A stretch of 64,000 bases of DNA, taken from Acorus gramineus (lineage: Eukaryota; Streptophyta; Magnoliopsida; Acorales; Acoraceae). A model generated the notes under the pieces. It was not told where the DNA came from. It searched no databases and saw only the letters and a list, made by a program, of their open reading frames with translations. The stretch covers positions 20,085,941 through 20,149,940 of the forward strand of contig CM060856.1 in NCBI GenBank assembly GCA_030737835.1, read 5' to 3'. Position 1 is the first letter of the stretch. Every line of letters begins with the position of its first letter. Positions 46,684 to 59,008 of the stretch are shown here, piece after piece. The position numbers and the translations under genes were made by a program.

Positions 46684-47700
46684 GATGGAAGAATATGTTT
46701 AAACCTGTATAAAGAAAACATATTTGTTTAGCATAATGGATTGTAATATTTATTGATAATTATATATAGGACTGGATTGGTAAGAGGTTAAGATTTTAAG
46801 AATATTTATCTTAATTTTAAAGTTCATCAATTTTGTCATTATTCACTTTTGTCAAAATCATGACAAAAAAATAGAGATAAATGTTATTCCAACCTTTAGA
46901 TTGAACAAAAAATGCTCATTTCATTTCAAAATTGAGATAACTATTTGCACTTTCTCGATTATATTTTATAACAAACGGAATAAGTTGTTTTCCACCATTT
47001 ATCCCCATGCTTATTCTTCATCCCAATAGTTATCCCCTTGTTAAACTGCCCCTTTAATATACAGTGTATTTATGTTTATCCATTCAAAATTATTATTCTA
47101 TCTTAATAAGATTAAAAATAAAAGATACAAATTAATCCAATCAAAATAAAAATATCATCTAATTCTCTTAATCTCTATATAATTATTTTATGTTGAATAA
47201 GTTATCCATTAATAAAAAAACTAAAATTCAAACAGTATGTACTACTTTTATAAACAACAATGTCAAAAAATTAATCAGATCCTATCCTAATTTATGAATA
47301 TAGATCAAATTTTCAACCAATTATCTTATATTACAATGGCAAGGTTTTAATATATTTGGTTTGCTAAAATTGAGTGGGGCGGGTGCCCCCACTCGCCCAT
47401 ACATGACTCCACCCCATGAAAGCATGTATCTAATTAAATAAAATATATTATTTTTTTTAAATTTAAACCATGTATATAAGTTAAAATTTGGGTTAGAAAC
47501 TGGGATGTATTTAACATTATTTTTATTTAAATGTTACCGTAAAACACTAACGTTCCGAGTGGAGGTCATTTATTACTTCCACTTTGTTAGTTCCAAGTGG
47601 ATGGGGTTTGACTTTGTTGAAAGTGACGCTCTCAATCGCAATTTTGTATGGGAGGAAATGCTCGGAACACTGACGGTGACGCTAGTTTACTCATAGATGT
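46684..47700. other. Intergenic stretch with a MITE-like segment
   Basis: About 46765-47060 resembles the segment at 54184-54670. Both begin near GG..TGGATTGGTAA / GGCCTAGTTTGGTAA and end in ATCCCC/TTATCC-rich sequence. No gene is visible. Confidence 0.35.
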
Positions 47701-47709
47701 TTTATTTTT

Positions 47710-48650
47710 GGGTTAATTCTTCAATTATCTCTGTACTCAACCCCTAATATTTTCAGTGCCCCCGTCATTTAAAAAAAAATTATGTACCTCTCTGCAGTAA
47801 GTAGGCAATTTTTTTTCTACTCTCATCTTTTTAATTTTCTCAGCCCTATAAAATCGCAGTTTTCCCTTATAAGTGCATATATGTTTTCTGTAACTTTCAG
47901 AACACAAAATATAATTTCTATAAATATTATCTGTAAGTGCATTACTATGCATGTAATTTCTGTAAATATTATATGTAAGTGCATTACTATGCATGTCATG
48001 TAAAAATTCTAACTTACAAAACACTAGAGAAATATACGTTAATGCATAACACCTGAAAATAATTTAATAACAATAAATACATCAAAGCACTTGAATTAAT
48101 CGAATATTTGTATTTCGATGTTCTTTTCTTACCCTAATGAACTAAGATGTCGTATTTAATCTGATCATTTTCATGTCATTTTGGTTGAAATCGAATTCAC
48201 TGTTACAACAAACTTACATCATTAGGAAGAAAGCGCAGTTCAAACTATATTAGAGATGCAACAATTAGTCAAACACGCACATAAATTAAATACTAACAAG
48301 TGTGTACTTCATGACAATATAAGAACCATATATATATTAATGTTATGCATTAATGTATGTTTCTCTGATGTTTTGCAAGTTATCATTTTTACATGACATA
48401 ATAATGCATTTACAAATAATAATTTCAGAAATTACATTTTGTGTTCTCCAAGTTACAAAAAATATATATACACTTAGGGGGGGGGGACTGCGATTTTGTG
48501 GGACTGGGAGAACTAAATGGATAAGGGTAGAAAAAAAATTAATTGTTTGCTGCAGGGATACAGAAATTTTTAAACAAAAATTTGTTTTTAAAAAGTGGGG
48601 GCACAAAAAATATTGGAGGTTGGCTGAAGGGGTAATTGGGCAATTTACCC
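47710..48650. mobile_element. Fold-back Mutator-type element 2
   Basis: Inverted arms of about 330 bp (47710-48040 and 48330-48650) begin GGGTTAATTCTTCAATTA and, from the other side, GGGTAAATTGCCCAATTA. The flanks tttattttt (47701-47709) and tttattctt (48651-48659) match at eight of nine positions. Both arms contain short mirror reading frames with related translations, a consequence of the inverted repeat and not two genes. There is no transposase. Confidence 0.78.
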
Positions 48651-48659
48651 TTTATTCTT

Positions 48660-50275
48660 TCCTTATTTATTTATTTATTTATTTGTTTGTGAAATATATA
48701 GTTTTCAACTTTCAAGTTTCAATAAGTAAGATGCAAGTTACACTCAGCCACACCCATCCACTAACGGGGGATTAGTTAATTAAGATTTTAAAATTCTGGG
48801 TCATTTAATTAGAACTTTAGTTTGTAAAACATGAAGTCAAACACTATTTGATTGAGATATTGGACAAAAAGTCAAATGTTTTTCAATTGAGATATTATAA
48901 ACATAATGTTACGTGTAGAGAGGGGTCTAAAGGTTGGCTGTCCGACCCAGATTTTGTATTTTTTATTTTTGTTATTTGTGATATATATGAAGATAATGTT
49001 ACTTATAGTATCTTTTTTAGTCCTAATTTTAGTCTATACATATTTTAAATTTTCAAAAAATAGTATATACATCATTTAATAAGATACATGCTTTTATAAA
49101 AAAAAATGAAGCATATAATCTAATAAATTGGATGAATGTATTTATAGAAAATGTGAAAAATTTATATCGAAACATACCTCGTTAATGTGAGTTTATGCTC
49201 CGGTGATTTTTTATCGACACATATGAGACTGGAATTCGGGCAAAAAAAAAATGATATCTCCAACCCCATTTGTAGTCTACGTCATTTTTCTTTTTTAAAA
49301 AATTATGCACTCTACTATTTAAGTATATATTATTATAGAAAATGATGTATATACTGAGATACACTAGTGTATTTTTTTTTCATTGTGAAAAAATTAATTT
49401 TTTATTCCATAAACTATAATACGCAGTAATATACTACGTTATCACAGTGTATGCAACAGAAAAATAATTGTTGGTTTCAAATATAAATTTTGTTATATAT
49501 ATAATGTAAAATGAGTTCAAATATCATTTTTATTCTTAAAAAATCAAAGTACTCAACTTTAATAAAAAAAAATTCTTTTTTTTTCCACAAATATATGTCT
49601 TTTGAATATCACATTATTTAACATATAAAATAATTACATAAAAAAAATAAAAAAAACTTCTACATTAATAATTAATGTAACCCACCCCAAAATATGTGTT
49701 ATTCAATTTCAACTAGATTTGTAAACATTTTATGAACTTTAAGAACTTTAAGAAAGGAATATAAAAGAAAAAATTATTATAACATCCCACCCAAATAGGT
49801 GGGATTTTCATAGACTTTGATTCTAGCATTGTCAACATTTCTTCTTTGTTTTACAAAACTCCATTCATTTTCTACTTTTTATTTTTATGTTGTTTTTTAT
49901 AATTGTTTTTTTTTTTTTTTTGTTGGTTATCTCATGTCTTTCATATTTATTCTATTTTTTTTTATAATTTATGTATTTTTTACAAAATATGATATTTTTA
50001 ATTTTTGATGAATATGCATATGTATGAAATATTGATATCACCTTATAATGAATGTCTAGAATGGTAGATTTTTTTGTGTTACAATAAATCATTTTTATTA
50101 TAATTTATTATATATTGTATGCCTGGATCCACCATTATTTCAAAGATATATATTTCTTTTATTATTTATTTGATTATACGTGGAATAACTCTATAATGCT
50201 TTATTTGATTTGTCTTCAAGATATTTCTATTTCTACACAATATATGTGTCTTTATTAATTATATGCTTTTATAAT
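48660..50275. other. AT-rich intergenic DNA with one MITE
   Basis: Apart from the family M copy at 49014-49245, only A/T runs and short frames are seen. Confidence 0.5.
49014..49245 (-). mobile_element. AT-rich MITE, family M copy 3
   Basis: The reverse complement aligns with 15120-15352 throughout, including CAGTCTCATATG, CATTCATCCAATTTATTAG and ATGTATAGACTAAAATT at the far end. Confidence 0.55.
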
Positions 50276-50280
50276 ACTTA

Positions 50281-53200
50281 TGTCACGCCCCGGGCGTCCC
50301 CGAGACGCAGCAAGTGTATATAAAATATCAGAATCCATACAGGAGGTCAATAATATATCATACACAAGCAACCAGAATGACACACAGACAACAAAGAGGC
50401 TGACATGATATATACACCAAATGCGGAAGCAAAAGACTGAATCTGTAAATAAACATACTACAGACTCGATACTCAATCATCTGTCCTGTGAGAGCCAATA
50501 TACACAAATACAACTGAATATATACAAACGCGTGCCAAGCACGGAAATAAAATACATACAGTCAAGAAGGGATGCTGATAGCCTCTGGCACTCGCGGAAC
50601 GTAGCGCTGCTCCGCTACTGAAGGAATCCCTCGGACGGCTCCAACTGCTCCTCCGGCTCCGGCTCAGTGACAACTGGGGAAAACATATGCGAGGGGTGAG
50701 CCACACGCTCAGTGAACAGAATAACCCATGCATCACAGACAATATTGACTACAATTAAATCTTTATAACCCACAATCTCTTATTAACAACCACAAAATAG
50801 TAACAAATCGTCAAACCAGTGGGTCGCTCGATTGCCAACCCACTACACCCTCACCCTCACCCTTCAATGGGTGACATAGGATTTTGGGACTGATAATCAT
50901 CCAATCACAAAACCAGCGGGTCGCTAATCGCCAACCCACTACACCCTCACCCTCACCCTTCAATGGGTGACATAGGATTTTGGGACTGACTAGGCTGTTG
51001 GTCACCCTTGGTCCACCGATAGTCTCTCCTCCACTCCGTAGGCCGCTTGGTCTACTCCCACATTCAGCACAGTCTGAAACCAAATCAGGAGGTGCCTACT
51101 GATGGGAGCCCTCACCCACAACTTCAGCACAGTCCGAAACCAAATCAGGAGGCGCCTACTGATGGGAACCCTTGGAAGGGACGGCCTTTCTAACGCTAGG
51201 GCAGCCTCTACCGGATCCAACGAAGGGGACAGAACAGCCTATCCATACGCACATGATCCACTCGGATCCGCCGACTACACACCTCAACGACTCTAATGTC
51301 CTGAATTCCTCAGAATTCCTCCAGGGCGCATAACCAAGATGCGGGGAACATGTACAATAATTAGCAAGGGTGGAATATCATTGGGGGAAAGAAACTTGGG
51401 AGGGCAGCGTGAGTTCCCGATATAGGACACCTCGACAACCAAACAAGGAACACGGAGTACCCTAGCCCGGGTCTCACCGCTGTCCTCGCGAGGCCCCTCC
51501 CCTATAATATTCACTAATTATGCTAATAATCATACAAGGGGTAAATCATTAATTATCAACTAGAGATATAATATTATTGGGACAAGAACCTTGGGAGGGC
51601 AGCATGAGGTCCCGATACAGGGCATCCTGACAACCAAACAAGGAACACGGAGTACCCTAACCTGGGTCTCAATGTTGACCTCGCAAGGCCCCTCCCTATA
51701 ATATTATCTAAAGCATGCAATTAACACATTTAATTTAATAAATAAACTAGTAGGACACATGCATAGGCCAAGGCTTCCTAGCATGAGAACAGGGGACATG
51801 GTGCATGGCTCATACACATATCCTAAGGGTGCAAGTCCCTAACATACAAGTCTAGGGTAACATGCATTCTACATTTAAATCATGCTCGCATGAAATACAC
51901 TTTACAACCGGTTAATATAAATCCATGGTGCCCCAGGAGAGGTCGGTATACGCCCAAATGCGTATAACGCCTCTCTACTGGGTTGGATTGTCCCACTCAC
52001 CGGAATCCGGGTCGTCGCGCGACCGTCCGCCAAGATCTGCAAGACAGGCATTTATACGGTGAGTAAAATACATAAATACATCAAAATACTCTAAAATACC
52101 CAACACTCGAATGAACGTACATACGGCCCGTACGCACGCGTATCCGAGCATCCCGACTCACTCCCGAACCCACCGGGCAGCCGCACGCACGGCCACCCGC
52201 CTCGGGCGCACAGCTGAGCCCCGGCCCGCGCGCCAAGGCGCCCTACCGAACTCAGCCCGCACGCCCGGACAGCCTGCCGAGCCACCCGGGTGCACCGCGC
52301 GCCCACTGCGCCCCACCGCAGCAGCCCGCGCGCACCCCGCACGCCCCGCGCGCACCACGCGAGCACACCGCACGCCCCGCGCGCCTAGCGCCTCGCCCCG
52401 CGCGCACCCCGCGTGCACCACCTGCTCCGCCCCGCGCGCACTCCGCACGCACCACCAGCTCCGCCCCGCGCGCACTCCGCGCCTCTGCCCTCCTCACCGC
52501 GCGCACGCCTGCGCCTCAGCCCAGCGCCCAGCATCCGCGACCAGCTCCCAGCGCTCAGCGCCCAGCACCCGGGACCCTCACCCAGAGCCCACGCGCACGC
52601 CCGCGCAACACGCGCCCAATGCACCTGACAGCACGCGCCCAGCGCGCCTGCCAGCCTGCCCGCGCTGCTGCCCGCGCTGCCTGCCTGCGCGCATCGCCGA
52701 GTGGTCCGAGCACCGCTCGCCTGCACGCCTGGGTACTGCCCGCCTGATGCCTGAGCACCCCCTGCTAGCTGCCCGAGCATGGCCTGCCCAGCCGGCCTGC
52801 CCTGCTCGCACAGCCCGCAGCCAGCCTACTCGCATGCCTCCCCCTGCACCCCCCGAGTGCACGCCCGCGCGCGCGCTCGCGCGCACGTTCTCGCGCGCCC
52901 GGCAAACTAGTGCGCCTGCTCCCAGCCTACCCGAACTAGCCCCGCCAGTCTACCCTGCACGCCCAGCACCCAGCACGCCCAGCGCCAACCCGAGCGCCCG
53001 CCCGCGCGCACGTCCGCGCGCACGGGCTCGCGCGCCCTGCCGCTGCACGCCCGCTGCGCCTGCCTGGGCGCTGCCTGTGCTGCCTGCTGCCCGGGACTGC
53101 CAGCCCGAGCTCCTCTACCACCCACCACCGGCCACCCCAAGGCCTCCGACCACCTCCCACAGCCCTCCGACGGCCACCCACCGCCGCCGACCACCACCCA

Positions 53201-53853
53201 ACCCCAAATCCACCTCCTAACATACATCTATACAAGAAAAGAGAGGAAAAAGAGGCTTACCAAGGGGAGGAAGGGAAGTCCGGTTGCTCTCCGCGCACCG
53301 AAACCTCTCCCAAAAGGCTTCCAACGCCCGGATCTATCTTGGCCTCCGAAATGGCCCAAATCAGGGAAGAAAAGAGGGGGGATGGAGGGGCCAAACTTCT
53401 CGGAATCCGGATTTGAAATCACCGGGGTATAGATCGGGACCCGATCTACACTTCCTATGCTTTAGGTTTTAAGCTTTGAGGGCTCTAAGGGGCTCAAAAG
53501 CTTGAAAAATGGAGAAGGAGAGAGAGAGAGGGCTTTTTGGTAGGGATGATGAATAGTGCCAATGAAATATTAGATTTCATTTATATAGACGAATCACTTA
53601 AAATACCCGGATACGCCCCGGAACTGTGAAATTTCAGAAACGTTACCAGAATTCGATGAAATTTTCGTGAGAGGCCTAAAATGGCACCAGGACACCAAAT
53701 ATACAGTTAGATTTCCAATCGGAGTCCTCTAACTCAGGACGATAGCTAACAGTCCAAAAATTAGCGGTTGCGATCGGAAACCGAAAAAAAAATGAAAAAC
53801 TGCCAGAACGCTCTAACGGTTACCAGCAGGTTAAAAGTGACACATATATAACA
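50281..53853 (-). mobile_element. Solo LTR D of family A
   Basis: It runs from TGTCACGCCCC to GTGACACATATATAACA and is flanked by the exact duplication actta (50276-50280 and 53854-53858). Length is 3573 bp. On the sense (minus) strand the TATA box lies at 53581-53587, followed by a start-like CACTATTCATC near 53547-53557 and a CT-rich leader. The dyad is near 53427-53451, the donor-like CTTG|GTAAGCC at 53260, the GC-rich core at about 52100-53200 and the acceptor-like GTCTTGCAG at 52037. Two G-rich modules lie at about 50820-50893 and 50920-50990. No internal domain is left. Confidence 0.92.
53581..53587 (-). promoter_or_regulatory. TATA box of LTR D
   Basis: TATATAA on the minus strand lies about 270 bp from the sense 5' end of the LTR. 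CACTATTCATC lies some 30 bp downstream, followed by a CT-rich leader, the usual layout of a U3/R junction. The same arrangement is visible in LTRs B, C and E. Confidence 0.55.
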
Positions 53854-53858
53854 ACTTA

Positions 53859-54920
53859 GACATATATAAAATAAACATTATATTTAGGCATGAGGATAAA
53901 CTTGTGTTTGAATTTGTTATTTTAAAAATCCAGAAACAAGTTCATGAGAGTCAATCCATCTATGAAAAATTGCAAAAGTATGTGTTAGATTATATGTGTT
54001 ATGTCATAGTATATTATACGTGTAATCCTATGTGTACTTATATATAAAAGGATTAAACCCTAAGTGTAATAGAAGGACTCCCATTATTTTATTTTCTAAT
54101 TCTAAAAGTATGAAAAAAAGCCGACTATCCCTCTCTAACCGTAACAAGATAAATATCTCGTTAGAAATTTTTTTTATATATATTATGGCCTAGTTTGGTA
54201 AAGTGATAAATTTTTAGGATAAATTAGCATAATTTATGGAGATAAAAAAACCATTATTTTTATCCAGATTTGCATTTGGTAATGGTTTTTATTATCCTCA
54301 TTTTTTGTGTTTTTATCCTCAATCTTGCATTTGGATCAAATATGGGATAACTTTAAATTTTTTTAAAAAATACCAAATCTACCCTTTAATGAGACATTAA
54401 TATTGTTTGGTGGAACACATTCTTTTTTTTTTTTTTTTTTGAAAGGGTAGTCATAAATGTTATCCCAATTTTATAAAATAGAGATAAAAAATTGAAACAA
54501 AGTCTGTTCTACCTTTTACCCAGAACAAATTATCCTTATTTTTTATCTTAAAATGTAGACAATTGTCCATGTTTTATCCCTCTCTTTTTTTATACCATAT
54601 GGGATAACAAATGATTTAACCCAATTTTTTCTTTATCTCAACCTCTTATCCTTATGTTTAACTACGTCTATTGTTAAATTATATGTCTTATGTCTTATGT
54701 CATAGTGTATTACATGTGTAATCCTATGTATACTTGTATATAAGGAATTAATCCACTTACCCCTAACGGTTACCAGCATGGAACATAAGGCAAAAATAAT
54801 GAAGAATAGATGATAATAGCTAAAAAAATTATTTATTTTGATAGAATAAACCCCGATAGTTATGTCTGGATAAGCTAAGATAAGGCCTGATAACTATTCT
54901 AAGGAAATTGTGGAATTGCT
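53859..54920. other. Spacer between solo LTRs D and E, with a MITE-like segment
   Basis: About 54184-54668 starts GGCCTAGTTTGGTAAAG and ends with the complement of a related word. It is filled with TTATCC/GGATAA words and looks like a non-autonomous PIF/Harbinger or hAT derivative. No gene is present. Confidence 0.4.
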
Positions 54921-54925
54921 TATCA

Positions 54926-57900
54926 TGTCACACCCCAGGGCGGCCGTCCCCGGGACGCGGCAAGTGTATATATAATATCAGAATCTACACAGGAGGTCAA
55001 TAATATATCATACACAAACAACCAGAATGACACACAGACAACAAAGAGGCTGACATGATATATACACCAAATGTGGAAGCAAAAGACTGAATCTGTAAAT
55101 AAACATACTACAGACTCGATACTCAATCATCTGTCCTGTGAGAGCCAATATACACCAATACAACTGAATATATACAAACGCGTGCCAAGCACGAAAATAA
55201 AATACATACAGTCAAGAAGGGATGCTGATAGCCTCTGGCACTCGCGGAACGTGGCGCTGCTTCCCTACTGAAGGAATCCCTTGGAAAGCTCCAACTGCTG
55301 CTCCGGCTCCGGCTCAGGCTCAGTGGCAACTGGGGAAAAACATATGCGAGGGGTGAGCCACACGCTCAGTGAACAGCACAACCCATGCATCACAGACAAT
55401 ATTGACCACTAACCAGATCTTAATAATCCACAATCTCTTCCTAACAACCACAAAATGGTAACAAATACTCAAACTAGTGGGTCGCTCAATCGCCAACCCA
55501 CTACACCCTCACCCTCACCCTTCAATGGGTGACATAGGATTTTGGGACTGATAATCATCCAATCACAACTCCAGTGGGTCGCTCATCGCCAACCCACTAC
55601 ACCCTCACCCTCACCCTTCCACGGGTGACATAGGATTTTGGGACTGACTAGGCTGTTGGTCACCCTTGGTCCACCGATAGTCTCTCCTCCACTCCGTAGG
55701 CCGCTGGGCTATCACCTCCACAACTTCAGCACAGTCCGTCACAAATATCGGGAGGCGCCTACTGGTGGGAGCCCTCACCCACAACTTCAGCACAGTCCGT
55801 CACAAATATCGGGAGGCGCCTACTGATGGGGACCCTTGGAAAGGAACGGCCTTTCTAACGCTGGGGCAGTCTCTACCGGATCCAACGAGGGGGACAGAAC
55901 AGCCCATCCATACGCATATGATCCACTCGGATCCGCCAACAACGCATCTCTACAATTCTAATGTCCTGAATTCCTCAGAATTCCTCCAAGGCGCATAACC
56001 AATATGCAGGGAACATACACAATAATTAGCAAAGGTGGAATATCATTGGGGGAAAGAAACTTGGGAGGGCAGCGTGAGTTCCCGATATAGGACACCACGA
56101 CAACCAAACAAGGAACACGGAGTACCTAGCCCGGGTCTCACCGCTGTCCTCGCGAGGCCCCTCCCCTATAATATTCACTAATTATGCTAATAATCATATG
56201 ATTCGGTTTAACATTTCTTATAATATTATTGGGACAAGAAACCTTGGGAGGGCAGCGTGAGTTCCCGATACAGGACACCCCGACAACCAAACAAGGAACA
56301 CGGAGTACCCTAACCCGGGTCTCAGTGTTGACCTTGCAAGGCTCCTCCCTACAATATTATCTAAGGCATGCAATTTATCATATACTAGCATTTAATTTAA
56401 TAAATAAACTAGTAGGACGCATGCATAGGCCGAGGCTTCCTAGCATGAGAACAGGGGGACATGATGCATGGCTCATACACATATCCTAAGGGTGCAAGTC
56501 CCTAACATGCAAAGTCTAGGGTAGCATGCATTCTAGTTAATTATCATGCTCGCATGTAATACACATTACAATAGGTTAATATAAATCCATGGTGCCCCAG
56601 GAGAGGTCGGTATACGCCCAAATGCGTATAACGCCTCTCTACTGGGTTGGATTGTCCCACTCACTGGAGATCGGGTCGTCGCGCGACCGCCCGTCAAGAT
56701 CTGCAAGACAGACATTTATACGGTGAGTTAAATACACAAATACATCAAAATACTCACAAAATACACCAAAAGAACTCAACACTCGGGCAAACGTACATAC
56801 GGCCCGTACGCACGTTAGCCCGAGCACTCCGACTCACTCCCGCACTCCCGGCAACCACCCGCACGGCTACCCGCCCTCGGATGCGCCGCCGCGCCTCAGC
56901 CCGCGCGCCCAGGCGCACCGCCGGGCCCCTGCCTGCACGCCTGGACCCGCAGCCGAGCCACCCGGTGCGCCGCGCCCACTGCGCCCCGCCGCAGCAGCCC
57001 GCGCGCACCCCGCACGTCCCCGCGCGCGCCACGCGAGCACACCGCACGCCCCGCGCGCCCAGCGCCTCACCCCGTGCGCACCACCAGCACCACTCCGCGC
57101 GCACTCCGCGCGCACCACCAGCCTCTACCCGCGCGCACGCCTGCCTCTGTCCAGCGCCCCGCGCGCATGCTCCTCTGCAGTGCCCAGCGCCCCAGCGCCC
57201 AGTGCTCAGCACCGTCGCCCAGCACCCGGTATCCGCGACCCAGTGCCCGACGCTCAGCGCCCAGCACCCGGGACCCTCACCCAGCGTCCACGCGCACGCC
57301 CGCGCAACACGTGCCCAGCGCGCCTGGCAGCACGCGCCCAACGCGCTTACCAGCCTGCCCGCGCTGCCTGCCTACGCGCATCACTGAGTGGCCCGAGCAC
57401 CGCTCGCCTGCACGCCTGGGCACTGCCCGCCTGATGCCCGAGCGCCCCCTGCCAGCTGCCCGTGCATGGCCTGCCCAGCCGACCCGCCCTGCTCGCACAG
57501 CCCGCAGCCATCCTGCTCCGCACACCTCCCCCTGCACCCCCCGAGCGCACGCCCGCGCGCGCACCCGCGCGCACGCGCTCGCGCGCCCGGCAAACTGTTG
57601 CACCTGCTCCCAGCCTACCCGAGCTAGTCCTACCCAGTCTACCCTACGCGCCCAGCACGCCCAGCACCCAGCACGCCCAGCGCCAACCCGAGCGCACGCC
57701 CGGGCGCACGCGCACGCGCGCCCTGCCGCTGCTCGCCTGCTGCGCCTGCCTGAGCGCTGCTCGTGCTGCCTGCTGCCCGGGACTGCAACCCCCATGCCCG
57801 AGCACCTCCACCACCCATCCATCGGCCTCCGACGGCCTCTGACCGCCCCCAACCACCTCCGACAGCCACCCACAGCCGCCGACCACCACCCAACCCCAAA

Positions 57901-58533
57901 ACCAACCTCCTAACATACATCTATACAAGAAAAGAGAGGAAAAGAGGCTTACCAAGGGGAGGAAGAGATGTTCGGTTGCTTTCCGCGCACCGAAACCTCT
58001 CCCAAAAGGCTTCCAACGCCCGGATCTACTCCCACCTCCGAAAAGGCCCAAATCAGGGAAGAAGAGAGGGGGGACGGAGGGGCAAATCTCGCCGGAATCC
58101 GGATTTGAAAGCACCGGGGTGTAGATCCGATCTACACTTCCTATGCTTTAGGTTTTAAGCTTTGAGGGCTCTAAGGGGCTCAAAAGCTTGAAAAATGGAG
58201 AAGGAGAGAGAGAAAGCTAAGGGAAGAAGATGATGAATAGTGACAACAAGTTTTTAGATCTCACTTATATAGCAAGTCACTTAAAAACCCGGATACGCCC
58301 CGGAACTGAGAAATTTTGGAAACGTTACTGGAATTCGATGAAATTTTCATGAGAGGCCTAAAATGGCACCAGGACACCAAATATGCAGTTAGATTTCCAA
58401 TCGGAGTCCTCTAACTCAGGACGATAGCTAACAGTCCAAAAATTAGCGGTTCCGATCGAAAACCGAAAAAAATGAAAAACTGCCAGAACGCTCCAACAGT
58501 TACCAGCAGGCTAAAAGTGACACATATATAACA
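54926..58533 (-). mobile_element. Solo LTR E of family A
   Basis: It runs from TGTCACACCCC (one base differs from the family start) to GTGACACATATATAACA, flanked by the exact duplication tatca (54921-54925 and 58534-58538). Length is 3608 bp, the longest copy. The GC-rich core is about 56770-57900. Donor-like GGTAAGCC (complement near 57946-57953) and acceptor-like CTTGCAG (complement near 56700-56706) are both present. The dyad is shortened (58119-58137). Confidence 0.92.
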
Positions 58534-58538
58534 TATCA

Positions 58539-59003
58539 AAGCTTATCTATGCCAATGGATAAAAATACCTTTCTCTGTCATTTTAAAAAATTTATCTCAT
58601 CTAATAGACTCACACAGATTCTAAAACTGTCACATCTATTAAATCAATCATATGTCTCTCACACTATTCTCAAGGAGTATAATTGTCATTTAAAAATTTA
58701 TAAACTCTTATTCATCCCTTATCAACTATTAATCATCACTTTATCCAAAGTGAACCAAACAACAAAAAAATCATTTTTACGTTTCCCAATAAGAATAACA
58801 AAAAAGACAACCAAACAAAAAGTTGTTTATTCAGCCTAGATTGTTATCTATTCCAGTATAGTTATCGGGAGCGAATAACCTAATGTCACACCTCATACGA
58901 GGTTAGAGTATATGATAATTAATCTTGAATAAAGTTATGTATCTCATCAGAGAGGTGAGATTTATCATTTAAAAATTTATTATAAAAGGGTGTGAAATAC
59001 ATT
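58539..59003. other. Spacer between solo LTRs E and F
   Basis: AT-rich. The right part (about 58840-58880, with TAGTTATCGGGAGCG) resembles the inverse of 54855-54880 (CCCCGATAGTTATGTCTGG). LTR E may therefore have landed inside a MITE whose halves are now about 4 kb apart. No gene is present. Confidence 0.35.
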
Positions 59004-59008
59004 AATAG

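Noticed and set aside
47737-48775. Two related ORFs (95 and 140 codons) on opposite strands
   Set aside because: Their similarity is explained by the inverted arms of fold-back element 2. No family is recognised.
50811-51514. Conserved short ORFs repeated in every solo LTR (about 60-90 codons)
   Set aside because: They recur because the LTR is repeated. Frames are broken in some copies and translations contain the tandem modules.
52111-53220. 369-codon ORF in LTR D, with similar long ORFs at 18429-19262, 57074-57913 and 60826-61674
   Set aside because: These are arginine, alanine, proline and histidine repeats in CpG-rich DNA with few stops. Several frames on both strands are open at once, no domain is seen, and lengths differ between copies.
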